Of a stretch of 28,809 nt of DNA, positions 8,240 through 17,017 are shown in pieces (the stretch's first letter is position 1; each line of letters begins with the position of its first letter). The position numbers were made by a program, and so were the translations under genes. This stretch comes from Bacteroidota bacterium (GTDB taxonomy: Bacteria; Bacteroidota; Bacteroidia; Flavobacteriales_F; PHOS-HE28), in assembly GCA_023418095.1 (NCBI GenBank), contig JAEZDL010000273.1:1-28809 (forward strand), written 5' to 3'. Below the pieces are notes generated by a model that was not told the origin of the DNA, ran no database searches, and saw nothing but the letters and a program-made list of their open reading frames with translations.

Positions 8240-10483
8240 ATGCTACGCAAGTTCCCGTATTTATTCCTGATCACCCTGCTTGCCGGATCGCTGGCCACCA
8301 CCGATGCACGTGGACAGATCCCCTACCAGGTGGTGCCCCTCACGGCGCAGGTAACGGATTCACCGCCTTCCATCACCCTGCAATGGCCGCTCGATCCCAC
8401 GGCGCCTTTCTACAAGGTGCGCCGCAAAGCGGTGAACGATGTGGTGTGGGAGGAAGTGGCCGTGCTTTCCGGATCGGCGCAACAGTATGTTGATGCTGAT
8501 GTGCAAACTGGCGATGTGTGGGAATATTCGGTGACGCGATCGGAACCCCTGCCTACCATGGACACGCTTTGCGTGACCGCAGGCACGGGGGTAACGTTCA
8601 CCGTGAACGACAGTTATGGTAATGGGTTGTGCTGCTGGAACAGTAACGGATTCTGGCAGCTGTACGCCTGCGGTGAGTTGATCGCCGAAGGAGGCGAATA
8701 TGAATTCCAGGACCAGCACCAATTCGTGATGTGCGGATCGCAGAAATGCGAGGAGCTCGTCGTTGTGCTGTATCCCGATCACCAATTCGAGGAGATCAGT
8801 TGGGATGTATATGCCGATGATGGGACCCTGCTTGGCCAGGGAGCACCGGAAATGGCGCCGATGTTCGGTTATATCACCGCTGGCATCGACGTACCGGCGA
8901 TCGAACAGCGCGGTACGCTGATGCTGCTCGTGGACCAGGCGATCACCACGGATCTCGCCCAGGAACTGGATCGGTTGGAACAGGACCTTATCGGCGAAGG
9001 ATGGCTTGTGTTGCGCGAGGAGATCCCCGCAGGTACGGCTGTTACACAGATCAAGTCGACGGTCCAGAATACCGCTGCAACAACATCGGATCTTTCCGCA
9101 TTGCTTCTGATCGGGAAGATCCCGGTACCGTACTCCGGCGTGATCGCGCCCGATGAACATGAAGATCATGTGGGAGCCTGGCCCGCCGACCTGTACTATG
9201 CCGAGCTCGATGGACCATGGACCGATGGCGAAGTGGATTGGCAACCGTGGGGTGTGCCAGCGCGCAACCATAACGCTCCCGGTGATGGCCGCTTCGACCA
9301 GAGCACCCTGCCCAGCGACGTGGATCTGATGATCGGCCGGATAGATCTTTCGGACCTGCCCGTCTATCCCTATTCGGAGATCGAGCTGCTGCGTTTCTAT
9401 CTGGACCGTGATCACCTATTCCGTTCCGGTGCGCTCAATTTCGAACGCAAGGCCGTGGTGAACGAGAACTTCTCGAACTTCGATCATGAAGCTGCCGTGT
9501 ATCGCAGCTGCATACCCATGTTCGGTGAAGCGAACGTGTACGATTCACCTTTCCTCGAAACACTTTCCATGCAAAGTCCGCTCTGGTCCATGGCCGGCGG
9601 GCCGGGATCATTCGCCAGCGCTCTTGGGATCGGAACATCGCAGGATGTGGCCGCAACGCAATTGAACGGCGCGTTCGCCCATGTGATCGGAAGTTATTTC
9701 GGCGATTGGGATACGCAGAACAACTTCCTGCGAACGATCCTTGCCAACGGCAGCATGCTCGGGGTCGTGTGGGGTTTGCAGGAGATCAGTTTCCACCGCA
9801 TGGCACTTGGCGGGCTGATCGGCGAAAGTGTGCTCTTCTCACAGAACGCCAGCTACGAGACATACGAACGCCAGGGAAGATTGGTGAACCTTTCACTGAT
9901 GGGCGATCCCACGCTGCAATTGTTCCCCGCCCCACGGGTGGACTCAGTGCAGGCAGAGGTCTTTGGTGAAGGTGTAATGCTTGAATGGCCTTCCGTTCAA
10001 GGTACGGTGGAAGGTTACCACATCTATCGAAGGAACGATCCCAACATGCATTTCGAGCGGATCAACGCAAGCCCGATCGCCGGACTTTCATTCCTGGATA
10101 CCGATCCCGTACCCGGGGACTGCCAGTATATGGTGCGTGCGCTGAAGCGTGAGACGACGTCAAGTGGTACATACTTCGTACTTGGGACCGGGGCGATCAC
10201 CGGGATCGCACTGAACGTTTCGATCGATGAGAACACCATGGGTACAGGCATCGTGATCGCACCGAACCCGGGATCCGGATCCTTCCATGTTCGTTCCACC
10301 GGGGATGAAAAGATCTCCGGCATCGAAATGTTCGATCTCGGTGGCAAGAGTATCGCGATCGACAGGAAGCGCAACGGGAATGGCTGGGCGATCGAAAGCA
10401 ACGCGACCGCCGGTATCTATGTACTTGAGGTGATCCATGAAGATGGATCGCGATCGAAGCACACGCTCGGCATCACGGAATGA
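8240..10483 (+). CDS. Secreted gingipain-fold (peptidase C25-like) protein with T9SS type A sorting domain, probably catalytically degenerate
   Basis: This 747-residue protein starts with a signal peptide (MLRKFPYLFLITLLAGSLATTDARGQ); this start fits the promoter at 8192-8221. An FN3-like domain follows (about 30-105; SITLQWPLD, YVDADVQTGDVWEYSV). Next is a Cys-rich insert, then a C25-like region (about 225-560). Supporting motifs are LMLLVDQ, LLIGKIPVPYSG, PADLYYAELDGPW, DLMIGRIDLSDLP, and the family-typical closing motif LMGDPTLQLF at about 553. A second FN3-like domain (about 570-645; VMLEWPSVQGTVEGYHIYR) and a sorting domain (about 665-747; IAPNPGSGSFHVRS, TAGIYVLEVIHEDGS) complete it. 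Against my recollection of the C25 catalytic segments, the GHG histidine site reads GGPG (453-456) and the Cys site (CxxGDF) reads SYFGDW with Ser485. It may be a binding protein rather than a protease. Confidence 0.82.
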   Translation: MLRKFPYLFLITLLAGSLATTDARGQIPYQVVPLTAQVTDSPPSITLQWPLDPTAPFYKVRRKAVNDVVWEEVAVLSGSAQQYVDADVQTGDVWEYSVTRSEPLPTMDTLCVTAGTGVTFTVNDSYGNGLCCWNSNGFWQLYACGELIAEGGEYEFQDQHQFVMCGSQKCEELVVVLYPDHQFEEISWDVYADDGTLLGQGAPEMAPMFGYITAGIDVPAIEQRGTLMLLVDQAITTDLAQELDRLEQDLIGEGWLVLREEIPAGTAVTQIKSTVQNTAATTSDLSALLLIGKIPVPYSGVIAPDEHEDHVGAWPADLYYAELDGPWTDGEVDWQPWGVPARNHNAPGDGRFDQSTLPSDVDLMIGRIDLSDLPVYPYSEIELLRFYLDRDHLFRSGALNFERKAVVNENFSNFDHEAAVYRSCIPMFGEANVYDSPFLETLSMQSPLWSMAGGPGSFASALGIGTSQDVAATQLNGAFAHVIGSYFGDWDTQNNFLRTILANGSMLGVVWGLQEISFHRMALGGLIGESVLFSQNASYETYERQGRLVNLSLMGDPTLQLFPAPRVDSVQAEVFGEGVMLEWPSVQGTVEGYHIYRRNDPNMHFERINASPIAGLSFLDTDPVPGDCQYMVRALKRETTSSGTYFVLGTGAITGIALNVSIDENTMGTGIVIAPNPGSGSFHVRSTGDEKISGIEMFDLGGKSIAIDRKRNGNGWAIESNATAGIYVLEVIHEDGSRSKHTLGITE

Positions 10484-10489
10484 ACGGCT

Positions 10490-11806
10490 TCAGGCCGGCA
10501 CGGCCATCAATTCGTGTTCACGCGCTTCGGTGATCCGCACCGGCGCAAGATCACCGATCCGGAAATGTCCGGTCTCCAGCGGGATCAGAACTTCATTGTC
10601 CACTTCAGGTGAATCGAATTCCGATCGGGCGATGTAATGACCGCTCTCGGCCTTGTCCACCAACACGTTCATCACCGTTCCCACCTTCGTGAGGTTCTTT
10701 TCGAGGCTGATGCCGCCCTGCAGGTCCATGATCTCCTGTGCGCGCAGTTCCTTCACTTCAGCGGGCACATCGTCCTCCATGCCGAAGGCATGTGTATTCT
10801 CCTCGTGGCTGTAGGTGAAAGCGCCCAACCGATCGAAGCGCATGCGTTCGATCCAGCGCAGGTTGTCCTCGTGATCGGCCTGTGATTCACCCGGGAAACC
10901 GGCGATCAGTGTGGTGCGTATCGCAATGCCCGGCACCTTCTCCCTGATGGTGTTCACCAACGCCTCGGTCTTTTCCTGCGTGATCCCGCGACGCATGCGT
11001 TTCAGCATGTTGGTGCTTCCATGCTGCAGGGGCATATCAAGGTACTTGCAAACATTGCTTCGCTCGCGCATCACATCGAGAACTTCCATGGGGAATCCCG
11101 ATGGAAAGGCATAATGGAGCCGGATCCAATCGATCCCCTCCACATCGCTCAAGCGCGCCACCAGTTCGTGCAGGTTGCGCGTACCGTACAGATCGAGCCC
11201 ATAGTAGGTGAGGTCCTGTGCGATCAGGATCAGTTCGCGCGTGCCCTTGGCGGCGAGGCTCTCCGCATTGGCGACAAGCTGCTCGATCGGGGTGCTCACG
11301 TGTCCTCCACGCATCAGCGGGATCGCACAGAAGGAGCATTTGCGATCGCAGCCCTCGCTTATCTTGAAATACGCGTAATGGGTCGGTGTGGTGAGCAATC
11401 GTTCGCCCACGAGCTCGGCCTTGTAATCGGCTTTCAACGTCTTCAGCAAACGCGGCAGATCGCGTGTGCCGAACCAGGCGTCCACCTGCGGGATCCCGGC
11501 CTTCAGTTCAGGCGCATAACGCTGGCTGAGGCAACCGGTCACATACACTTTCTCCACCAGGCCCTGGTCCTTCGCCTTCGCATAGGACAGGATCGTATCG
11601 ATGCTCTCCTGTTTCGCCTGATCGATGAAGCCACAGGTGTTGATCACCACCACATTGTGATCGCCTCCGGCCGCTTCGTGCTGCACTTCGATCCCATTGG
11701 CGTGCAATTGGGCCATCATCACTTCACTATCGAAGGTGTTCTTCGAGCAGCCAAGGGTGACCACGTTCACCTTGGCCTTCTTCAACGTCCTCGCTTTCAT
11801 CTGCAT
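10490..11806 (-). CDS. rimO: Ribosomal protein uS12 Asp methylthiotransferase RimO
   Basis: RimO is a radical-SAM enzyme that adds a methylthio group to the conserved aspartate of ribosomal protein S12, using two Fe-S clusters. The N-terminal MTTase domain is visible in VNVVTLGCSKNTFDSEVMM, with cysteines also in NTCGFIDQAKQESID and TGCLSQRY. The radical-SAM motif is CDRKCSFCAIPLMRGGH (CxxxCxxC). A C-terminal TRAM domain ends the protein (VLVDKAESGHYIARSEFDSPEVDNEVLI). Starting at the ATG at 11806-11804 (MQMKAR) gives 438 residues, the normal length. The reading frame stays open much further upstream, but that part is antisense to the TonB receptor gene and unlike RimO. The second ATG at 11800 is also possible. 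The stop codon is 6 bases from that of the convergent gingipain-fold gene. As I recall, ftsY is the usual neighbour; here it is 12 kb away. Confidence 0.96.
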   Translation of the reverse strand: MQMKARTLKKAKVNVVTLGCSKNTFDSEVMMAQLHANGIEVQHEAAGGDHNVVVINTCGFIDQAKQESIDTILSYAKAKDQGLVEKVYVTGCLSQRYAPELKAGIPQVDAWFGTRDLPRLLKTLKADYKAELVGERLLTTPTHYAYFKISEGCDRKCSFCAIPLMRGGHVSTPIEQLVANAESLAAKGTRELILIAQDLTYYGLDLYGTRNLHELVARLSDVEGIDWIRLHYAFPSGFPMEVLDVMRERSNVCKYLDMPLQHGSTNMLKRMRRGITQEKTEALVNTIREKVPGIAIRTTLIAGFPGESQADHEDNLRWIERMRFDRLGAFTYSHEENTHAFGMEDDVPAEVKELRAQEIMDLQGGISLEKNLTKVGTVMNVLVDKAESGHYIARSEFDSPEVDNEVLIPLETGHFRIGDLAPVRITEAREHELMAVPA

Positions 11807-11914
11807 TGCAAAGGTCGTGATATCGGTGCAATGGATCGCGCCATATCGGCAGATGAAACCTTTTGGGGTCCGGCTGCGAATAAATGCCCGCCTTAAAGCT
11901 CCAAGGTACCATGG

Positions 11915-13873
11915 ATGAACCTGTTCCATAGGCCATATGTTTTGATCACGATCGCCTTGTTGTGGCGGATCGGTACGGTTTCCGGCCAGGCGACGATGAC
12001 AGATCGCTCGACAGCTGCGGACCGCATGCTGCTGAGCGATCCGCAGGAACTGCTCGAACTGGAGCGAAGGGATCACTTGCGCACATCGACCACCGATCTG
12101 CATAGCCGCGATATCCGCGAAGCGCCCGCCAACATACAGGTGATCACCGCTAAACAGATCGAGGCCGCAGGGGCGCGCGATCTGTACGAGGCTTTGCAAT
12201 TGGTGCCCGGTGTGGCCTTCGCGGCCACGGCGAACGAGGCTCCGGGGATCGCGGCCCATGGTATCTGGGCACAGGAGAGCCGTTTTCTTTTCCTGTTGAA
12301 CGGCGAACGAATGAACGAGAACGACCTCGGTGCTCCGGCCCTGCACATCCCCATCGCGAACATCGATCGCATCGAGGTGATCCTGGGCCCTGGTCCCTAC
12401 ATGCACGAAAGCCAGTCCCTGCTCGGTTCGATCAACGTGATCACCCGCACGACCGATCTGGGTTCCGGTGCGCAGGCGGTGCTGCGTACGGGCCTTGCGC
12501 ATGGGGGAACAACGATGAACTACGCCACGGTGACCGGCGTGCACAGGATCAACAGCGAACAGGAGATCGGGTACCTGGCAGGCTCCGCCCGCGGAACACG
12601 AAGCAACTCCGCGAATGGTGCAGGCGTGGAAACCTCCACCTTCCAGTTCCAATACCGCTGGCGCACATTGAAGGCGTTCATGATGATCATGAACGATGAA
12701 CAGGAACTGATGTTCGCCGATCATGACGTTCAAAGAAGGGATCTTATCGTAGGCCTGAGACAGCGGATCATCCTGCAAAAAGGTCTGGAGATCAATTGGC
12801 GGCTAAGCCATACCGATCAATTGCCCGGCAACGCGATCAATACACTGGATCGTTCGATCCTCGTTCGCAATACCACACATGAGCGGATCACCGGCATGGC
12901 CATGATCGGTTACAGACCAACGGCATGGTCCACTCTGCGGATCGGTCTTAGGGCCTACCAGCAACGATCGGAATTCCTGGTGGAGGATAGTGCTGCGGTC
13001 CTTTCGATCAATGGCGATCGGCAGATGGTCTTCACAGCGCTCAGCGCCTTTGGCGAGTTGAACGTGAACGGCAAATTCGGATCGCTCACGGCCGGTTACA
13101 AAGTGGAGCAGCATGACCTGCTCGGCAGTGCGATGTGCCCCAGGATCGCGTACACCAAGGTGCTGGGGCGGTTGCACGCGAAACTATCATGGTCCAATGC
13201 GTTCGGTATGCCCACCTTCATGATGTTGAACACGTTCGACCCATCTTCCGATCCGGCACCGGAATATGTGACCACCTACGAAGGCGAACTGGGTGCGACG
13301 TTCGGAAAAGCCACCCTGTTCACGATCCATCCATTTCGCACGATCATCTCCACACCATGGGAATTGTCGGACATTGAGGGATCTGACAGGTACCACCGAT
13401 CAGGCGAGATCGCGCGCGAAGGTGCCGATCTGCGCGTCACGGCCGAGACCGGGAAGATCACCTGGTCCACCGGTTTTGGGATCAACCGCCCGGCCGGTGA
13501 GCCGCCTCCCGATCCGGAAGCGACCGATCTGCGTTCGCAAGCCAGGTTCTTCCCGGAACAACGCTTCACAGGTGTTGCGGCGTGGCAGGCAACAAGATCA
13601 TTCACCTTGCGGACCGGCGGCACCTGGCGCAGCAGTATCATGAACGGTACGATGGAAGGATCCGTGCCGGGCATCTCAGCCTCCGAGACGATCCTCAATG
13701 CCGGTTCGGTGATCAGGCCGAAAGCATCGGAACGCCTTTCGATCGATCTGGGATGCAACAATATCCTTGATGTGGAACGTATGCTTCCATCCATCGCTGC
13801 TGCTGAACGTACACCCTTCATGCAGAACGGCCGTGAGTTCACCTTCAGCCTTATGTACAGGTTCGTGGAATGA
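11915..13873 (+). CDS. TonB-dependent outer-membrane receptor
   Basis: This 652-residue protein has a signal peptide (MNLFHRPYVLITIALLWRIGTVSGQ). A plug domain occupies about residues 65-180: NIQVITAKQIEAAGARDLYEAL, LVPGVAFA, RFLFLLNGERMNEND, IANIDRIEVILGPG, GSINVITR. The rest is a 22-strand-type barrel with alternating strands and the C-terminal FTFSLMYRFVE. It is on the short side for SusC-like receptors and lacks their N-terminal carboxypeptidase-like domain, so it is closer to siderophore/BtuB-type receptors. The substrate cannot be inferred. Its stop codon overlaps the start of the next gene (ATGA, 13870-13873), so receptor and phosphatase are translationally coupled. I see no exact promoter motif in the 108-base gap to divergent rimO. 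Confidence 0.9.
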   Translation: MNLFHRPYVLITIALLWRIGTVSGQATMTDRSTAADRMLLSDPQELLELERRDHLRTSTTDLHSRDIREAPANIQVITAKQIEAAGARDLYEALQLVPGVAFAATANEAPGIAAHGIWAQESRFLFLLNGERMNENDLGAPALHIPIANIDRIEVILGPGPYMHESQSLLGSINVITRTTDLGSGAQAVLRTGLAHGGTTMNYATVTGVHRINSEQEIGYLAGSARGTRSNSANGAGVETSTFQFQYRWRTLKAFMMIMNDEQELMFADHDVQRRDLIVGLRQRIILQKGLEINWRLSHTDQLPGNAINTLDRSILVRNTTHERITGMAMIGYRPTAWSTLRIGLRAYQQRSEFLVEDSAAVLSINGDRQMVFTALSAFGELNVNGKFGSLTAGYKVEQHDLLGSAMCPRIAYTKVLGRLHAKLSWSNAFGMPTFMMLNTFDPSSDPAPEYVTTYEGELGATFGKATLFTIHPFRTIISTPWELSDIEGSDRYHRSGEIAREGADLRVTAETGKITWSTGFGINRPAGEPPPDPEATDLRSQARFFPEQRFTGVAAWQATRSFTLRTGGTWRSSIMNGTMEGSVPGISASETILNAGSVIRPKASERLSIDLGCNNILDVERMLPSIAAAERTPFMQNGREFTFSLMYRFVE

Positions 13874-16416
13874 TCATCGGCAAAGCATATCGCCTGGTAA
13901 TGCTTCTGGCCGCGGTGCTGCCCATGTTCCTGGGCGCACAGGATCGGGAGGATCTGCTATCCGAAGTTTCCAGGAGCAGGCCGGGAAAGGAACGTGCTAT
14001 AAAACTGATCGAGATCTCCGAACGCGAAAGATCCGAAGGCAGGCCACGGTTCGCGGTGGAATTCGCCATACTGGGATCGGCAGAGGCCGAACAGAATGGT
14101 CTCCGCCTGGAATTCGCCAAGGCGCAGATGCAGCTTTGTCTGGCGCACCTCGCGAAAGGCGATCATGAAAAGGCCATGGCCGCCTGTTTCCGCATCATCC
14201 GCGATCCGGAGTCGAAAGGCAATGGCATGTTCTCCAAGGCGACCGTGCAACTTGCGAGTTCCTACCTGCAGATCGGGCATGCGCAGAAAGCCTTGGAATT
14301 GCTGGCTTCGGCCAATGATGAAGGCTTGCTGATGGGAACCGATCGGCCAATGGCTCTGGAATTGGAGGCCAGGGCACGGGCACAGGTCTTCGCTCCAGCT
14401 GATAACATCGAGCATTGTGAAAAGGCACTTGCCGCCTTGGGGACCGGGGATGATGATGACCTGCGGCTGGAATTGCTCTCGCAACTGGCATCAGCGCAAG
14501 CTTCCTCCGGTAAGAATGAAGAAGCCCTGTTCACCGAACAACAGGTTTTGCAACTAGCCATTTCCATGGATCGGCCCATGGAGGCAGGTGTATCGGCCAA
14601 CAACATCGGTGAATTGCACCAACGGCTGGGCCACGTGGATGAGGCATTGAAGGCGTTCGCCAAGGGGTTGATCATGGTGGAGGATGTGCCGGCCCTGAGA
14701 ACGACCATGCAGATGAACGCGGCGCACGCGCACGCGAGGAACGGCGGGGCTGAGATCGCCATGCGGATCATAGATGAGGCCATACGAACCGCGCGAAAGG
14801 GCACGAATGATCGGGACCTTGCCAGGCTGCTCCGCACAAAGGCCGCGATAAGGCAGCTGCAGGGCGAATTGGGCGAGGCGCAGGACCGTGCCCTTGAAGC
14901 GCTCCGGATCGCCGAAAAGAACGATGACCTCGCCGAAGCGGCCGCAGCCTGTGCGCTGCTGGCCGGACTTTACGATCAGATAGACCTGGATGTGGAGGCA
15001 CGTACGTACCGGAAACGGGCCATCCAGTTGGAAAAGACCATTCAGGCCAACAACGATCGGCAACGATCGGAATGGGAGGCGCAACTGATCCGCCTGCAAC
15101 GTGTGGAGATCGAGCAGTTCGAGCTATCCAACCGGGAGGAGAACAAGGAGTCACGGTTGAAGGAACTCGCCCTGAACGCGGAGAACCATAAGAAGCAGCT
15201 TGAACTGTTGATGTACGAGAAACAACTGGATGCCGCCGCCCGGCGCGAAGCCCTGCTGGCCCGCGACCAGGCCGACCAGGCCCTTCATCTGGCGCAGGCC
15301 GCCCTGGAAAAGGAAAGGCAGGAACGCCTCATTCTCGATCTGGAGAACAACCGCATGTTGCAGTCGCTCACCATGGCGCGCATGCAGGCCGAACAGAAGG
15401 AGAAACAGAAACACCTCGAACTGCTCGAGGAACGCTCACGCCGCATGGAGGCCAGGAGCCGGTCACTTGCCGCCGAAACAGCGCGCAACAAGATCCAGGA
15501 ACGGAATTACATCATTCTGGCCTCAGGCATATCGCTCCTCTCCATCCTGCTCTTCGCCGCATGGCAATCCACCCGCCTGAAGAAACGAACGATCTGGAAA
15601 CAGAACCAGCAGATCCAAGGCATCAACAGGACACTTGCGGAAAAGGACATCGACATACAGAGCAGCCTGAACTATGCGCGCACCATCCAATCGGCCATAC
15701 TTCCCACCGAGCCGCAGCTCCAGCAGCTCATCCCGCAAAGCTTCCTCATCTACCGGCCGCTGGACCAGGTGAGCGGCGATCTGCCTTTCGTGAAACAGGT
15801 GGGTGATACGATCTATCTCGCTGCGATCGATTGCACCGGCCATGGTGTTCCCGCCGCCATGATGACCTTCATCGCGTACTACGGCCTCAACCAGCTGATC
15901 GGTGATTCGCCTGATATTCCCTGCGGTGAACTGCTCGATCGGTTGCACACCCATGTGAACACCACCATGAGCGCCCGCAATGGCGGGCTTATGTACAACG
16001 ATGGCATGGACATAGGCCTTTGCAGGTTCGATCAACGCAGAGGCCGTCTCTCGTTCTCCGGCGCACAACTTTCACTTTTCCACGTGCGCAACGGCGAGGT
16101 ACAAAGGATAAAAGGTGATACGCTTCCATTGGGCGATGATCAATTCCAGCGGGCCACAGGATATACCGAGCATTGCATGCAACTGCAGGAAGGCGATTCG
16201 GTGTTCCTGTTCAGCGATGGCCTGATCCACCAGTTCGGTGGGCCGGATGGGCGGAAGAAATTCTCCCTGCGAAAATTGAAGGAGCTGTTGGAACATTCCT
16301 CCGAGTTGGATCTGATGGACCTGCGTGATCGCACAGAAGCGTTGTTCAATGACTGGAAAGGCGAACAACCACAGACCGATGACGTGCTCCTGATCGGGCT
16401 TCGTTACGCGGCATAG
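13870..16416 (+). CDS. Transmembrane TPR sensor with SpoIIE-type PP2C phosphatase domain
   Basis: This 848-residue protein has a signal-peptide-like start (LVMLLAAVLPMFLGAQ). TPR-like helical repeats cover about 25-385 (AGVSANNIGELHQRLGHVDEALKAFAKG; AAAACALLAGLYDQIDLDVEA). A long Glu/Arg-rich coiled coil runs about 390-540, and one membrane span about 546-565 (YIILASGISLLSILLFAAW). The C-terminal SpoIIE/PP2C domain spans about 600-847: LNYARTIQSAILP, QVSGDLPF with a metal-binding Asp, AIDCTGHGVPAAMMT, MDIGLCRFD, VFLFSDGLIHQFG and TDDVLLIGLRY. The predicted topology is a periplasmic sensor and a cytoplasmic phosphatase. Such enzymes dephosphorylate Ser/Thr on partner-switching proteins; the SiaC-like gene downstream is the natural candidate. 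The usual VSGDFYW is replaced by VSGDLPF, though the Asp is kept. It overlaps the TonB receptor gene by 4 bases. Confidence 0.92.
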   Translation: MIIGKAYRLVMLLAAVLPMFLGAQDREDLLSEVSRSRPGKERAIKLIEISERERSEGRPRFAVEFAILGSAEAEQNGLRLEFAKAQMQLCLAHLAKGDHEKAMAACFRIIRDPESKGNGMFSKATVQLASSYLQIGHAQKALELLASANDEGLLMGTDRPMALELEARARAQVFAPADNIEHCEKALAALGTGDDDDLRLELLSQLASAQASSGKNEEALFTEQQVLQLAISMDRPMEAGVSANNIGELHQRLGHVDEALKAFAKGLIMVEDVPALRTTMQMNAAHAHARNGGAEIAMRIIDEAIRTARKGTNDRDLARLLRTKAAIRQLQGELGEAQDRALEALRIAEKNDDLAEAAAACALLAGLYDQIDLDVEARTYRKRAIQLEKTIQANNDRQRSEWEAQLIRLQRVEIEQFELSNREENKESRLKELALNAENHKKQLELLMYEKQLDAAARREALLARDQADQALHLAQAALEKERQERLILDLENNRMLQSLTMARMQAEQKEKQKHLELLEERSRRMEARSRSLAAETARNKIQERNYIILASGISLLSILLFAAWQSTRLKKRTIWKQNQQIQGINRTLAEKDIDIQSSLNYARTIQSAILPTEPQLQQLIPQSFLIYRPLDQVSGDLPFVKQVGDTIYLAAIDCTGHGVPAAMMTFIAYYGLNQLIGDSPDIPCGELLDRLHTHVNTTMSARNGGLMYNDGMDIGLCRFDQRRGRLSFSGAQLSLFHVRNGEVQRIKGDTLPLGDDQFQRATGYTEHCMQLQEGDSVFLFSDGLIHQFGGPDGRKKFSLRKLKELLEHSSELDLMDLRDRTEALFNDWKGEQPQTDDVLLIGLRYAA

Positions 16417-16618
16417 GCGGAAGCGAGGGGATATTTCCAAAACCTTTTCACCACCGCTGCGATCCAACCATGATCTCTTTTTGATGATCACCGTGAAATT
16501 CAACCATTTGGAACATTCAATATTGGTTTTCGTATCACGTGCTGTTATTGAAGGTTGAAGTCCCGGCAGATCCAGGATGCCTATCGGGATCGAATGAAAA
16601 GAGAGATCCAGAACACCG

Positions 16619-17017
16619 ATGAAAATGGAACACCTCGAACCTCTCATCATCAAGGGAGGAAGATCGCTTCCTTCCGTTCATATGGATGTCTCACAGGGCA
16701 TCTACAGGATCCAGGGCATGTCCATGCCGGAGAACGCCCGGGAATTCTATGCACCGGTGATCGATTGGATCAGGCAGGCGGTCCCTCACATACAGAACGA
16801 TAGTGTGTTCTCCATCTCTCTTTCGTACTTCAATTCATCTTCCATGAAGGCCATCTATCTAGCGCTTTTGGAGATCGGCAAGGATGCATCTGCTGGCAAG
16901 CGCATCCGCATTGAATGGCACGTTGAGGATGATGATGATGTGATGACGGAGGCCGGGCTCACGTTCTCGGAGATGTTGGGTTCACCATTGGTGATCGTAC
17001 AGGGCCTGCTGGAATGA
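16619..17017 (+). CDS. SiaC family regulatory phosphoprotein (DUF1987)
   Basis: This 132-residue protein matches the SiaC/DUF1987 family: LEPLIIKGGRSLPSVHMD, GIYRIQGMSMPENAREFYAPVIDWI, SISLSYFNSSSMKAIYLALLEI, IRIEWHVEDDDDVMTEAGLTFSEM. In Pseudomonas aeruginosa, SiaC is phosphorylated on a Thr by the SiaB kinase, dephosphorylated by the SpoIIE-type phosphatase SiaA, and controls the diguanylate cyclase SiaD. Here the equivalent of the usual YFNTSS segment is YFNSSS (Ser73-75), so a Ser would be phosphorylated instead. The SpoIIE-type gene lies 202 bases upstream. The stop codon overlaps the start of the giant HYR gene (ATGA, 17014-17017), which ties the regulator to the surface-protein genes. 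The 202-base gap is AT-richer and may hold a promoter, but I see no exact TAnnTTTG. No SiaB kinase or SiaD cyclase gene is in the window. Confidence 0.87.
   Translation: MKMEHLEPLIIKGGRSLPSVHMDVSQGIYRIQGMSMPENAREFYAPVIDWIRQAVPHIQNDSVFSISLSYFNSSSMKAIYLALLEIGKDASAGKRIRIEWHVEDDDDVMTEAGLTFSEMLGSPLVIVQGLLE

Noticed and set aside
8360..9415. 351-codon open frame on the minus strand
   Set aside because: It is an antisense shadow of the gingipain-fold gene, Ile/Arg/His-rich with no recognisable domain; the plus frame has a promoter, signal peptide and sorting domain.
11021..11896. 291-codon open frame on the plus strand
   Set aside because: It is antisense to rimO and has no protein-like features.
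11807..12778. Upstream extension of the rimO reading frame on the minus strand
   Set aside because: It is antisense to the TonB receptor gene, has no RimO similarity, and rimO has normal length from 11806.
16417..16618. AT-richer 202-base spacer considered as a riboswitch or small RNA
   Set aside because: I found no convincing conserved fold, terminator or exact promoter motif; it may only be the leader of the SiaC-like gene.
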